Shown piece by piece: positions 1-10,272 of a DNA stretch of 64,000 nucleotides. This DNA is from CALDSL01 sp039810245 (GTDB taxonomy: Bacteria; Chloroflexota; Anaerolineae; Anaerolineales; Anaerolineaceae), in NCBI GenBank assembly GCA_039810245.1, contig JBDHWQ010000020.1, forward strand, positions 1 to 64,000. The letters are read 5' to 3'. Position 1 is the stretch's first letter. Each line of letters begins with the position of its first letter. The notes under the pieces are model-generated. The model did no database searches, was not told where the DNA came from, and saw nothing but the letters and a program-made list of their open reading frames with translations. The position numbers and the translations under genes were made by a program.

Positions 1-869
1 TTGTCGTCAAACCACAGCTTGGTGATGTACGACAGGGCCTTCTTGACCTCGGGGGAGTCGAATTTCAATTCACCGCGCACCCACTTGTCGTAGTTCTCGG
101 CAGAGGTAGTGCGCAGCATCATGTCTTCGATCCAGTCGGTCATTGGCCAGCCGGTGGCAGCACCCGATTCGATGCCGATGCACCACGGGGTATCGCCGTC
201 GGAAGCGATCTGGTCGCTGAGCGCCATCAGCTCGTCCCAGGTGGTCGGGACGGTGTACCCGGCCTCGTCAAAGGCCTTCTTGGGGTACCATACGATGCTC
301 TTGCCGTTGAAGCGCGCCCAGATGCCGGCGACGATGGTTTTCCCCGCGTCGTCGGTCATGGTGGCCATGTCTTGCCACGACTGAGCATAGTTCTGCTTGA
401 TCCAGGCCGGGTCAATCACGCTGTCGGCGGGGATGACCTTGCCCTTGCGCACCTGGGTGGCCAGCAGGCCGGGCTGGGGGAAGTCCACGATGTCGGGCGG
501 GTTGCCGCCGTCGATCTGGATCGAGATGTTGGCTTCGAATTCCTTCGAGCCTGAGTACTGGATGTCGATGCCGGTCGCATCCTCAAACGGCTTGATGGAC
601 TGTTCAAAGACCACCGCGTCGTTGTCGGTGAACGGGCCGGCCATGGTCACCACGGTGCCCTTGTATTTGCCGGTGTAGGCATCGGCCAGCTCAGGGCCAG
701 CGGGGGGAACTTCACTGGTGGTGGTGGCCGGCGCCGTAGTAGCGGCAGGCGCCTGGGTGGCTGCCGGGGCCTGGGTGGCCGCCGGGGCCTGGGTGGCGGC
801 CGGGGTACAGGCTCCCAGAACCATCACGAACAGAACAAGAATACTCAACAACTTAAACGAGCGGTTCAT
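1..869 (-). CDS. Sugar ABC transporter substrate-binding lipoprotein, alpha-glucoside type (3' truncated)
   Basis: Extracytoplasmic solute-binding protein of a CUT1 sugar importer. Reading down from 869 it begins MNRSFKLLSILVLF and reaches a lipobox (LGAC), so it should be a lipoprotein. A linker of four or more Ala-Pro-Ala-Ala-Thr units follows, then the mature domain. The stretch DTPWCIGIESGAATGWP followed by DWIED is what I associate with alpha-glucoside-binding proteins (AglE-like); that substrate is family knowledge, not proven. An AGGAGAATAGG Shine-Dalgarno directly precedes the ATG. The frame is still open at base 1, so the C-terminus and any permease genes lie outside. It sits 106 nt downstream of a LacI regulator on the same strand, the likely controller. 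Confidence 0.9.
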   Translation of the reverse strand, partial: MNRSFKLLSILVLFVMVLGACTPAATQAPAATQAPAATQAPAATTAPATTTSEVPPAGPELADAYTGKYKGTVVTMAGPFTDNDAVVFEQSIKPFEDATGIDIQYSGSKEFEANISIQIDGGNPPDIVDFPQPGLLATQVRKGKVIPADSVIDPAWIKQNYAQSWQDMATMTDDAGKTIVAGIWARFNGKSIVWYPKKAFDEAGYTVPTTWDELMALSDQIASDGDTPWCIGIESGAATGWPMTDWIEDMMLRTTSAENYDKWVRGELKFDSPEVKKALSYITKLWFDD

Positions 870-975
870 CCTATTCTCCTTACACAACAAGACGGTTATA
901 CGCAGAACGTACATCTGAGAGAACAAACCACGCTTTGAGGTCAATCACCTCCTCTCCTTCCCGCCAGAACGGGGA

Positions 976-1980
976 TTACGCGCTGTCGCGCTCCACGATG
1001 GATAAAGGTAGCTGGATGTGCTGCACCGGCCGGTCGCGGTTGGCGATACGGCTCAAGAGTAGCTCCGCGGCAATTTTGCCCGATTCATCCAGGTGTTGCC
1101 GTACGGTGGTCAGGCCTACGTACTCGGCCACGTCCAGGTCGTCGAAACCCATCACTGCCAGGTCGCCGGGCACGCGCAGCCCCAAGTCACGCGCCACCTT
1201 CAGCAGCGCCACGGCCTGCATATCGGTAGCGCAAAAAATTGCGTCCGGCCGGCGAGGGCCGCTCAAAATTTCCCGCCCCAGGCGGCGCGTGGCATCCATA
1301 TCGTAGGCCACGGTGTATACGCGGTCATTGCCCAACGGTTTCCCCAGCTCCGCCAGCCGGTGGCGGTAACCTGCCAGCCGCAGCGTGATCGGGTGGATGC
1401 CAAATTCGGGGATCACGGTATCGCCCAGGAAAGCCAGTTCGCGGTGGCCCTTCTGCACCAGGTAATCGGCGGCCATGCGCCCGCCGGCTTCATCGTCGAT
1501 TTCCACGCTGCTCAATACCTGGTGCGGATACTCCACCAGCACCGTCTCTAACCCATATTCCAGCAGGCGCTCGGCGAACGAGTTATCGAACTGCAACGAA
1601 AGCACGATCAAGCCATCCAGGTAATGGTTGATCGAAAGCGTTTCAATATAGCGGTTGAACTTGTGCATGTTTTCAACCGTGTAGATCACCAGCTCGTAGT
1701 TGCTGTCACGCAGCGTGCTAGCCACCCCGCGCAGTCGCTGCACAAAAGAGGGTGCGGTAAAGTAGGGGGTGATGACGCCGATACGGCGGTTCTGCTGCAT
1801 GGCGCGCGCCCGGGCTTCGGCCTTGGGCACGTAGCCCAGGCGATGGATTGCCTCGAACACACTGGCGCGAGTTTCTTCGTTGACTTTCTGCGGGTCATTC
1901 AACACCCGCGAAACTGTGGCAATGCTCACCCCGGCCGTCCTGGCCACATCATAGATTGTGGTAGCAGGCCTTTTGTTCAT
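976..1980 (-). CDS. LacI family transcriptional regulator
   Basis: DNA-binding sugar-responsive repressor. The N-terminus carries the LacI helix-turn-helix (TIYDVARTAGVSIATVSRVL) with the hinge-like segment up to about residue 58, followed by a periplasmic-binding-like effector domain (IGVITPYF to SIVERDSA). Length (334 aa) is normal. An in-frame TTG lies 18 nt further upstream, but the ATG at 1980 has GGGAG at good spacing, so I chose it. It is co-oriented with the sugar-binding lipoprotein below 869, and a perfect 20-bp palindrome 35 bp upstream of its start is a likely operator. Likely role: control of alpha-glucoside uptake and itself (inference). Confidence 0.93.
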   Translation of the reverse strand: MNKRPATTIYDVARTAGVSIATVSRVLNDPQKVNEETRASVFEAIHRLGYVPKAEARARAMQQNRRIGVITPYFTAPSFVQRLRGVASTLRDSNYELVIYTVENMHKFNRYIETLSINHYLDGLIVLSLQFDNSFAERLLEYGLETVLVEYPHQVLSSVEIDDEAGGRMAADYLVQKGHRELAFLGDTVIPEFGIHPITLRLAGYRHRLAELGKPLGNDRVYTVAYDMDATRRLGREILSGPRRPDAIFCATDMQAVALLKVARDLGLRVPGDLAVMGFDDLDVAEYVGLTTVRQHLDESGKIAAELLLSRIANRDRPVQHIQLPLSIVERDSA

Positions 1981-2014
1981 CACACTCCCGGCACGCAACG
2001 TTATGAAATCGCTT

Positions 2015-2034
2015 CAATGAAAGCTCTTTCATTG
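2015..2034. promoter_or_regulatory. Candidate LacI operator, perfect palindrome
   Basis: CAATGAAAG-CT-CTTTCATTG: two perfect 9-bp arms around a 2-bp centre, directly upstream of the LacI gene and in the gap before the divergent diguanylate cyclase gene. The size and symmetry fit a LacI-family site; binding is inferred. Confidence 0.6.
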
Positions 2035-2130
2035 TAGGGAAATTTGCCGGCCCTGTCAAGTATTTTTAAGGTTGCGTGGTTCACATTCCTGTCAAAAGCG
2101 TCAATTCATATCGATTAAATCTCCTGTAAA

Positions 2131-4275
2131 ATGAAGGCAAACCTGCAAACAATGTCTTACAAGTCATCACGCATGCGGCAAAATTCGCCACCCAGCCTCT
2201 GGATGAAATACTCCAGGGCAATAGAAATGGTTTCTATTGCTTTTGTTTTGTTTGGCGTGGGGCTATTGGTGATTTTCTATCATGAAGTTATTGGCAGCCT
2301 GCGCGGCGTTTTTCTGATGGGCGCCATCGCGCTGGCATACGTGCTGGCCTATTTTCGCCTCGCCCTGCCCTACTTCGGCGACACGGATTCGCTGCAGACG
2401 GTCAACGCTGTCATCACCATCCTGCTGTTGGGCGCATTCCAGCACATCTCCGGGCTGACAGCGCACATTGCCCTGCTCTTTATGCTGGTGGTGATTCTGA
2501 CTGGATTGAGGCTGGGTAAGAGCCCCAGCCTGGCCGCCGCATTGATGGCTGCCGTCGTGAGCCTGCTTGCGTCTGCGCTGCAAAGCCCGCTCACCGGCGG
2601 CAAGCTGTTCTTTGCCAGCTTCCAGCTCATTGTGTACGTGCTTTCCGGGCTGCTGTCTTCCGAGCTGGCACTGGCCATGCAGCGCCAATCTTCGGAAACC
2701 GCCGGGCGCAACCGTAATCTGGCCCTGCTGCTGGAGATGAGCGCCATCGGCAATTCACTCGAGCTGGACGTCACCCTGCCGGAGATGGCGGCCAAAATCG
2801 TTGAAGGTCTTTCGGCCTCGTTTTGCAGCATTCACCTGCTGGAGCAGGACGGCCGATTCCTGGTGACCATGGCTGCCAGCTCCATCACGCCCAATGACCC
2901 CACCCATGCCATCATCGGCCGCAGCCGCCTGGTGAACAGCGTGCCCTGGCACAAAAAAGCGATCGAGACGCGCCAGGTGATGATCTTCCGCCAGGACCGG
3001 CCCTACATGAGCATCCGCGAAGAAGAAAGCCGGGAAATGATGCTGCCCGGCATCCGCTCCGCCTGCCTTATCCCGCTGGTGTTCGACGACCAGGTGCTGG
3101 GGGTCATTTCGGTGGGCGAGCGCCGCTCCTGGCAGCGCGAGCGATTTGACGAGTTGAAGCTCGAACTGCTGGTATCCATCGGCGCGCAGGCGGCCGTGGT
3201 GGTCAATAATGCCCGCCTGCACCAGTCCACCCGCAAGCAGGTGGAACGCATGGAAGTGCTGCGCGAAGTCACGCGCGCCATCACATCAACCATCCAGTTA
3301 GATGACCTGATGGAAATTATCTACCAGCAGCTCAACCGCGTCATCCCCGCCGAAACGTATTTTGTCGGCCTGCACGAGAAGGATGACGAGGTGATTGACC
3401 TGCGCGTGATTTTTGACGAGGGGAAACGCTTCCCTTCGTACCGCGTGCCCTACGGACCGGGTTTCACCAGCTACGTGATCCGCTCGCGCAAGCCGCTGTT
3501 TATCCGCCATCTCTCGCAGGAAAAAGACACGCTGCCGGTGAAAGGCGTGCTGTTGGGCACCGATAAGCTATCCGAATCCTGGCTGGGCGTACCCATCCTG
3601 GTCAATGACAATGTGACCGGGGTGATGGTCATTGCCAGCTATATGCCCAACGCATTCCAGGATGACGATATTGCCCTGCTGACCAGCATGGCCGGGCAGG
3701 CGGCGCTGGCGCTCAACAACGCCCGCCGCCACGCCGAGGTGGAAGAACAGTCGCGCCGCGATTCGCTCACCGGGGTATACAACCACAGCCATTTCGTCCA
3801 GCTCCTCGGCCAGGAAGTGCAGCGCGCCGCCTCGGGTAACCACTCGCTCTCGCTGATCATGCTGGACATCGACTTCTTCAAGAACTACAACGACACGTAC
3901 GGCCACATTACCGGCGACCAGGTGCTGCGCATCATGGTACAGGCCATCCAGGCGCACATGCGCCACGGTGATGTGGTAGGCCGTTGGGGCGGCGAAGAAT
4001 TTGCCATCCTGCTGCCCGCCACCGGGCAGGAACGCGCCTGCCAGGTAGCCAATCATATCCGCCAGACGCTGGCCGACCTGCCCATCGTGGTGGATGAGCA
4101 TTCCGTCCCCGCGCCCACCGTCAGCCAGGGCATCGCCAGCTACCCCATGCACGCCGCCAGCGCCGGCCAACTGGTAGATATGGCCGATCGCGCGCTGTAC
4201 CAGGCCAAAAAACAGGGCCGCGACCAGATCTATCCATCCAGCGCCTGCGAGGCGCTTTCCGGCGCCGAAAAATAA
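2131..4275 (+). CDS. Membrane diguanylate cyclase with two GAF domains
   Basis: Makes cyclic di-GMP from two GTP, under sensory control. Order: about five or six membrane segments (residues 30-180), a GAF domain (about 205-360), a second GAF domain (about 380-530), and a C-terminal GGDEF domain (about 545-705). The active-site loop reads GGEEF (620-624), preceded five residues upstream by RHGD (611-614), a canonical inhibitory I-site RxxD, so product feedback inhibition is expected. The metal-binding stretch LDIDFFKNYND is intact. The gene is monocistronic; it ends 6 nt before a convergent gene. The start is uncertain between residues 1 and 8. What the GAF domains sense is unknown. Confidence 0.93.
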   Translation: MKANLQTMSYKSSRMRQNSPPSLWMKYSRAIEMVSIAFVLFGVGLLVIFYHEVIGSLRGVFLMGAIALAYVLAYFRLALPYFGDTDSLQTVNAVITILLLGAFQHISGLTAHIALLFMLVVILTGLRLGKSPSLAAALMAAVVSLLASALQSPLTGGKLFFASFQLIVYVLSGLLSSELALAMQRQSSETAGRNRNLALLLEMSAIGNSLELDVTLPEMAAKIVEGLSASFCSIHLLEQDGRFLVTMAASSITPNDPTHAIIGRSRLVNSVPWHKKAIETRQVMIFRQDRPYMSIREEESREMMLPGIRSACLIPLVFDDQVLGVISVGERRSWQRERFDELKLELLVSIGAQAAVVVNNARLHQSTRKQVERMEVLREVTRAITSTIQLDDLMEIIYQQLNRVIPAETYFVGLHEKDDEVIDLRVIFDEGKRFPSYRVPYGPGFTSYVIRSRKPLFIRHLSQEKDTLPVKGVLLGTDKLSESWLGVPILVNDNVTGVMVIASYMPNAFQDDDIALLTSMAGQAALALNNARRHAEVEEQSRRDSLTGVYNHSHFVQLLGQEVQRAASGNHSLSLIMLDIDFFKNYNDTYGHITGDQVLRIMVQAIQAHMRHGDVVGRWGGEEFAILLPATGQERACQVANHIRQTLADLPIVVDEHSVPAPTVSQGIASYPMHAASAGQLVDMADRALYQAKKQGRDQIYPSSACEALSGAEK

Positions 4276-4281
4276 GCCTGT

Positions 4282-4569
4282 CTACCGACCCACGGTCAGG
4301 TGAATGGCCACCACGTCGCCCAACTCCAGGCCTTCCGCAGCGCGCACGGCATCGCGGATGGGGATTGCGTACAGTCCCTGGCGCGGGAACAGCGACGTCT
4401 TCCACTGCGTCTCGCCGATCCGCACCGTCACCAGGATCACTCCCCAGCCGTAGGTGACAAAGCGCGCGACGGCTTTGATCGCCTCGCTGTACTCCTCGGG
4501 TACGTTGACGAAGTGAAACGGCGACGGCCCGCGCCAGTAATACAGCTCGCCAGAGAATTCAAATTCCAT
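4282..4569 (-). CDS. DUF1905 family protein
   Basis: Small 95-aa protein matching my recollection of the DUF1905 fold: an N-terminal F/W-rich beta segment (YYWRGPSPFHFVNVPEE), a central Gly-Trp-Gly, then the conserved TSLFPRQGLYAIPI and GLELGDVV stretches. The family is predicted to be a small beta-barrel; its function is unknown. There is no Shine-Dalgarno; a TATGAT box lies 8 nt upstream of the ATG, so the mRNA may be leaderless. It is convergent with the diguanylate cyclase gene. Confidence 0.82.
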   Translation of the reverse strand: MEFEFSGELYYWRGPSPFHFVNVPEEYSEAIKAVARFVTYGWGVILVTVRIGETQWKTSLFPRQGLYAIPIRDAVRAAEGLELGDVVAIHLTVGR

Positions 4570-4601
4570 AGGCAGTGATCATAGCATAATCGCGCTGGAA
4601 T

Positions 4602-4643
4602 CAAAACACAGGTCGGCCGGGCATCCGGCCGACTTGTGTTTTG
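4602..4643 (-). terminator. Hairpin terminator after GH2 gene
   Basis: A 19-bp stem (one G-T pair) with a GCAT loop lies just after the stop codon of the GH2 gene. Its outer arm is A4/T4, so the terminal T run is within the stem. It also separates the GH2 gene from the DUF1905 gene. Confidence 0.65.
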
Positions 4644-4649
4644 CGTTTA

Positions 4650-6476
<1,827 letters not shown>

Positions 6477-6540
6477 AAAGTTGCTCTTACCTGTCCTTTG
6501 TCTGCAATAAAGAGGGGTCTACTATTATTAACGATACATA

Positions 6541-6582
6541 ACCAAAAAAGTTCCATCCAGGCAGCGCGTTGGTGCCTGGATG
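6541..6582 (-). terminator. Terminator-like hairpin in the GH2 leader
   Basis: Perfect 10-bp stem CATCCAGGCA/TGCCTGGATG (6554-6582, 9-nt loop) followed on the minus strand by GAAC and six T. No minus-strand gene lies above it, so it could act as an attenuator about 70 nt before the GH2 start, or end an unseen small transcript. Confidence 0.5.
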
Positions 6583-6717
6583 TAGCCGAGATTATACAAA
6601 TATGGCCGCGAAATAGTCTTAACATCATTGAAAGGTGCGCTCAAATGAATTCGCGTCATGGCGGCGGCTGATAAATCTGTAATGTGGCCGCTCCGGCGCG
6701 CACCGTATAATGGTGCC

Positions 6718-8403
6718 ATGCCGCGCATCAACCGATCATTGCTCTATACTGCCCTGATTTGCGCCCTGCTGGCCGCGTGCAGCGGGCCGGCATGGGTGGC
6801 CGTCACGCCCCAGGCACTGAACACCGCCTTCCCCGCCCCTGCTGCCAGTCCCACTCCACCGCCCCCCACACCTGCGCCGGAGCTGCCCACCAGCGCGCCG
6901 CAGCTGCCACCGCCGCAACCCGAGCAGGACCAGCCCACACCCGAACCGGACGGCCCGCTGCCGGCCGCGCAGTACGTGGTACTGATCGCCCTGGATGGCT
7001 TCCGTCCCGATTACCTCACCCTGACCGGTATGCCCAACCTGCAGGCGCTGATCTCTGCCGGCACCAGCTATACGGACGCCTGGGTGGGAGCCATGCCGAA
7101 CAACACCCCGCCCGGCCACGTGATGATGGTCACCGGCAGCCTGCCACGCCGCAGCGGCATCATCGGCCATACCTGGGCCAACCTGCAATCCGGCGAGAGC
7201 TTCACCCCCTTCACGCTCGAGGCGGTGCAGGCCGGCGAAGCCGATACAATGGTCGAATCCAGCGGCGTGCCAACCCTGGCCGGGTTAATCAAAGACCGTT
7301 ACCCGGACGATATGGTTGCGGCGCTCAGCGCGCAGAAGTTTTATGCCGCGCAGTGCCTGGGTCTCGGCCCCACGGACGTGCTGCTGTATGCCAGCGGCAC
7401 GGATGAAGATGCCTACAGCCTGCCGCAGATGGCGCAGCTCGAAGCTCTGCGCGGGCGCGTGCCACCCGAAGACTTCCTCAGCGACCCGGACATGCGCACT
7501 TCGTTCAATACTCCAGGTGATGCCAATGCCTTTGCCCTGCGTGCCGCGGCGCGCCTGTTCGAGCGCTTCCGGCCGCGCGCGCTGCTGATCAACCTGCCCG
7601 AAACTGATTACTACGGCCACATCGAGGGGGGGTTCAGCACTCCCAACAGCCTGGTGCCTGTGCTGGACCGCACCGACGCCGCCCTGGGTGACCTGATACA
7701 AAGCTATCGCGTAGCCGGTGTGCTTGACCAAACGGTGTGGGTCATTGCCGCCGACCACGGCATGACGCCCAAAGGTAACATCCTCGTGCCCGCCGACCTG
7801 TACGCTGAGATGGACGTCAGCATGAGCGACGCCGACCAGCCGATGCTGCCCGAAGCGCGGTTAGCCGAGCCGGGGCGCGCGCCACAGGTGGCCGCGGCGC
7901 TTGCTGTCAGCGGCGCTCCGGGGTTAACCGGCGCGTACGCGCTGGTACAGCAAGACGGGCGCTATACCTACCAGGCTGCTCCGGCCACAGCCGGCAGCCT
8001 GCCCGCCGCGCTCAACGATTCCTACCTGTATCTGCTGGATACCTACGCCAGCGCGTACAGCCCCAACGTGGTGGTGACTACTGCCGGGCGTACCGCCTAC
8101 GACGAGCAGGCCGAAAGCAGCGGCGGCACGCATAACCCGCTCAACTGGGACGACCAGCACGTGCTGCTGGTGTTCTCCGGCGCGGGCGTGTCCCCCGGTC
8201 GCATCTCCAGCGCTCCGGCGCGCCTGGTGGACATCCTGCCCACCCTGGCGCGGCTGCTCGACCTGCGTGACGATAATATGGACGGCATACCACTGGCCGA
8301 CGCTCTGGCCGTGCCGCTGCCCGAAGACGCGCAGCGCCAGGATGAAACCAACGCCTTTCTGGCCCCCCTGCGCGACGCGCTGGCGGCTACGGCCGGGGAG
8401 TAA
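6718..8403 (+). CDS. Type I phosphodiesterase/nucleotide pyrophosphatase-like lipoprotein
   Basis: Exported metal-dependent phosphodiesterase of the alkaline phosphatase superfamily. It begins MPRINRSLLYTALI with a lipobox ending LLAAC, then a Pro-rich linker (about residues 30-75). Catalytic elements are visible: IALDGFRPDY (metal Asp), NNTPPGHVMMVTG (nucleophile Thr), PETDYYGH (Asp and His), AADHGMTP (Asp-His) and a late GTHNP (His), which matches the NPP/PglZ-type two-metal site. An in-frame ATG lies at 6658, but the lipoprotein signal fixes the start at 6718, where TATAAT lies 6 nt upstream with no Shine-Dalgarno (probable leaderless mRNA). The substrate is unknown; the gene stands alone. 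Confidence 0.9.
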   Translation: MPRINRSLLYTALICALLAACSGPAWVAVTPQALNTAFPAPAASPTPPPPTPAPELPTSAPQLPPPQPEQDQPTPEPDGPLPAAQYVVLIALDGFRPDYLTLTGMPNLQALISAGTSYTDAWVGAMPNNTPPGHVMMVTGSLPRRSGIIGHTWANLQSGESFTPFTLEAVQAGEADTMVESSGVPTLAGLIKDRYPDDMVAALSAQKFYAAQCLGLGPTDVLLYASGTDEDAYSLPQMAQLEALRGRVPPEDFLSDPDMRTSFNTPGDANAFALRAAARLFERFRPRALLINLPETDYYGHIEGGFSTPNSLVPVLDRTDAALGDLIQSYRVAGVLDQTVWVIAADHGMTPKGNILVPADLYAEMDVSMSDADQPMLPEARLAEPGRAPQVAAALAVSGAPGLTGAYALVQQDGRYTYQAAPATAGSLPAALNDSYLYLLDTYASAYSPNVVVTTAGRTAYDEQAESSGGTHNPLNWDDQHVLLVFSGAGVSPGRISSAPARLVDILPTLARLLDLRDDNMDGIPLADALAVPLPEDAQRQDETNAFLAPLRDALAATAGE

Positions 8404-8413
8404 AGTGCCGGGT

Positions 8414-9052
8414 TTACGCCCCTAACAATTCTTTGGCTTTGGCCACGGCGCGGCTGGCGTCAGGGGCATAGCCGTCCGCGCCGATCTCATCCGCATAGGA
8501 CTGCGTCACCGGCGCGCCGCCCACCATCACCTTCACCTGGCTGCGCAGCCCGGCTTCTTCCAGCGCTTTAATCGTGGTGCGCATATACGGCATGGTTGTG
8601 GTTAGCAGTGCTGAGAGCGCCACGATCTGCGCGCCATGCTCACGCACCGCCGCCACGAACTTTTCCGGGGCCACGTCCGCGCCCAGGTCGATGATGCGAA
8701 ACGCCGCGCCTTCCAGCATCATGCACACCAGGTTCTTGCCAATATCGTGCAGGTCACCTTTGACCGTGCCGGCCACCACCGTGCCGGATGAAGCCAGGCT
8801 GCTGCCCGCCAGGCGCGGCTTGAGCACCGCCAGACCGGCCTGCATGGCGCGCGCTGCCACCAGCATCTCAGGGATGAAATACTCACCCTCTTCGAACAGC
8901 CGCCCCACCTCGGCCATCGCCGCGATCATTGCGTCGTTGAGGATGCTGTCCGGCGCGCGGCCAGCGTCCAGCGCCTGCTGCACCAGCCCGGGCGTCTTAG
9001 CGGCGTTACCGTCCAGAATTGCATCAAAGATTTGCTGGTAGATTGCGTCCAT
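8414..9052 (-). CDS. Corrinoid (cobalamin-binding) methyl-carrier protein
   Basis: Carries a methyl group on cobalamin between two methyltransferases. The N-terminal helical cap (about 1-85) is followed by the B12-binding Rossmann domain with the base-off ligand motif DLHDIG (D100, H102, G105), SALLTTTMPYM and VGGAPVT, the standard DxHxxG / SxL / GG set. Length (212 aa) matches MtaC/MttC-type proteins. The start at 9052 is set by GGAGAGGGAGC before ATG. It overlaps the 3' end of the UroD-like gene by 29 nt, so the two are translationally coupled and almost certainly partners. Confidence 0.93.
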   Translation of the reverse strand: MDAIYQQIFDAILDGNAAKTPGLVQQALDAGRAPDSILNDAMIAAMAEVGRLFEEGEYFIPEMLVAARAMQAGLAVLKPRLAGSSLASSGTVVAGTVKGDLHDIGKNLVCMMLEGAAFRIIDLGADVAPEKFVAAVREHGAQIVALSALLTTTMPYMRTTIKALEEAGLRSQVKVMVGGAPVTQSYADEIGADGYAPDASRAVAKAKELLGA

Positions 9053-10220
9053 GCTCCCTCTCCTCTTGAATGGAATACTTGCCATATGCTTGCAACGTTT
9101 CCCACATCGCCATGATATTTTCGGGCGGCACGTTGGCCTGGATATTGTGCACCGCGGCAAACACAAACCCGCCGCCCGGCGCAAGGTCATCGATGCGCCG
9201 GCGCACATCGTCGCGCACCTGCTGCGGCGTGCCGCTGCCCAGCACCGCCTGCGTATCCACCCCACCGCCCCAGAAAACCAGGTCGCGGCCATATTCGCGC
9301 TTGAGCTCGGCTGAGTCCATCCCCGCCGCGCTGACCTGCACCGGGTTGAGGATGTCCACGCCGATATCAATCAGGTCGCGGATCACCGGGCGCACCGCCC
9401 CGCACGAGTGGAAGAATAGTTTCGCCGGCGTGCGCGCGTGGATGAAATCGAACAACTGGTGGTGCAGCGGTTTGACAATGCGCCGGTACATGGCCGGCGA
9501 AATCAACATGCGCAGCTGGCCGGAAAAATCGTCGGCCTCGCTCACCGCGCTGGCATACTCGCCGGCTTCGCGCAGCGCCACGTCCCAATACTGCATCTTC
9601 AGCTCCATCACGCGCGTCATCAGCCCGGTCAGCAAGCTCTCATTGGCGGCAAAGTCGGCGAAATAGCGGTCAAAGCCGCGCAGCCAGCCGCTCATCTCCA
9701 TAATTCCGGAGCACAGGCCATCCAGGAACACCGCCTGGCCCTCTTCTTCCGCGGCGCGGCGGGCGCGCTCGCGCAGCCCGTTGAAGCGCTCCGGCGCGAC
9801 CGGGTCCGGCCAGGGGTAGCGCTCGATCTCCTCAAGGCTGCCGGCATCCCGCAGCGGGTGGTCGAACATATCGTAGTACAGCCCGCCATCCAGCGGCATT
9901 TTCCAGCCGATGCCCCATTCATCGTGGAAGTACGAATAACCGGGCATCCGGCGCACGTCCATCTGGAAGCTGGCGCTGGAGCGCGGGGCCACGTTGCGCA
10001 CGTCAGCACCCAGCACGGCGCGCAGGTCGTCATCCACCACCGCGATCTGCTGGAACACATCCATCACCCGCGCCGGGCGCTGGGGCAGGCCCAGCCAGGC
10101 GCGCAGGCGGGTATAGGCCTGCGTGTGCAGGCTGGTGAGCACCGTACCGCCCAGGTCGAACGGCACGCGGTCAGGCTCGCGGTGTTCCAGGGTGGCGTGG
10201 ACGCGCTGGCGAGAATTCAC
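9024..10220 (-). CDS. UroD-like corrinoid methyltransferase
   Basis: 398-aa member of the uroporphyrinogen decarboxylase superfamily, in the branch that moves methyl groups to or from corrinoid proteins (MtaA/MtbA-like). The N-terminus RVHATLEHREPDRVPFD and late FWGGGVDTQ are typical of this branch. H271 and C273 in FFHSCG are candidate zinc ligands; I do not see an obvious third Cys. It starts with GTG (GGAG 8 nt upstream). It overlaps the corrinoid protein gene and follows a creatininase-like gene by 52 nt, so it probably demethylates a methylated compound or passes methyl groups to an acceptor; the substrate cannot be read. Confidence 0.88.
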   Translation of the reverse strand: MNSRQRVHATLEHREPDRVPFDLGGTVLTSLHTQAYTRLRAWLGLPQRPARVMDVFQQIAVVDDDLRAVLGADVRNVAPRSSASFQMDVRRMPGYSYFHDEWGIGWKMPLDGGLYYDMFDHPLRDAGSLEEIERYPWPDPVAPERFNGLRERARRAAEEEGQAVFLDGLCSGIMEMSGWLRGFDRYFADFAANESLLTGLMTRVMELKMQYWDVALREAGEYASAVSEADDFSGQLRMLISPAMYRRIVKPLHHQLFDFIHARTPAKLFFHSCGAVRPVIRDLIDIGVDILNPVQVSAAGMDSAELKREYGRDLVFWGGGVDTQAVLGSGTPQQVRDDVRRRIDDLAPGGGFVFAAVHNIQANVPPENIMAMWETLQAYGKYSIQEEREHGRNLPANL

Positions 10221-10272
10221 GGGCAGATCTCCGGGAAAAAGGCACTTTTCGCGGCGGCTGCCGCATCGTTAA

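Noticed and set aside
6528..6731. 67-codon minus-strand frame ahead of the GH2 gene
   Set aside because: Contains the terminator-like hairpin, overlaps the start of the phosphodiesterase gene and shows no ribosome site or protein character.
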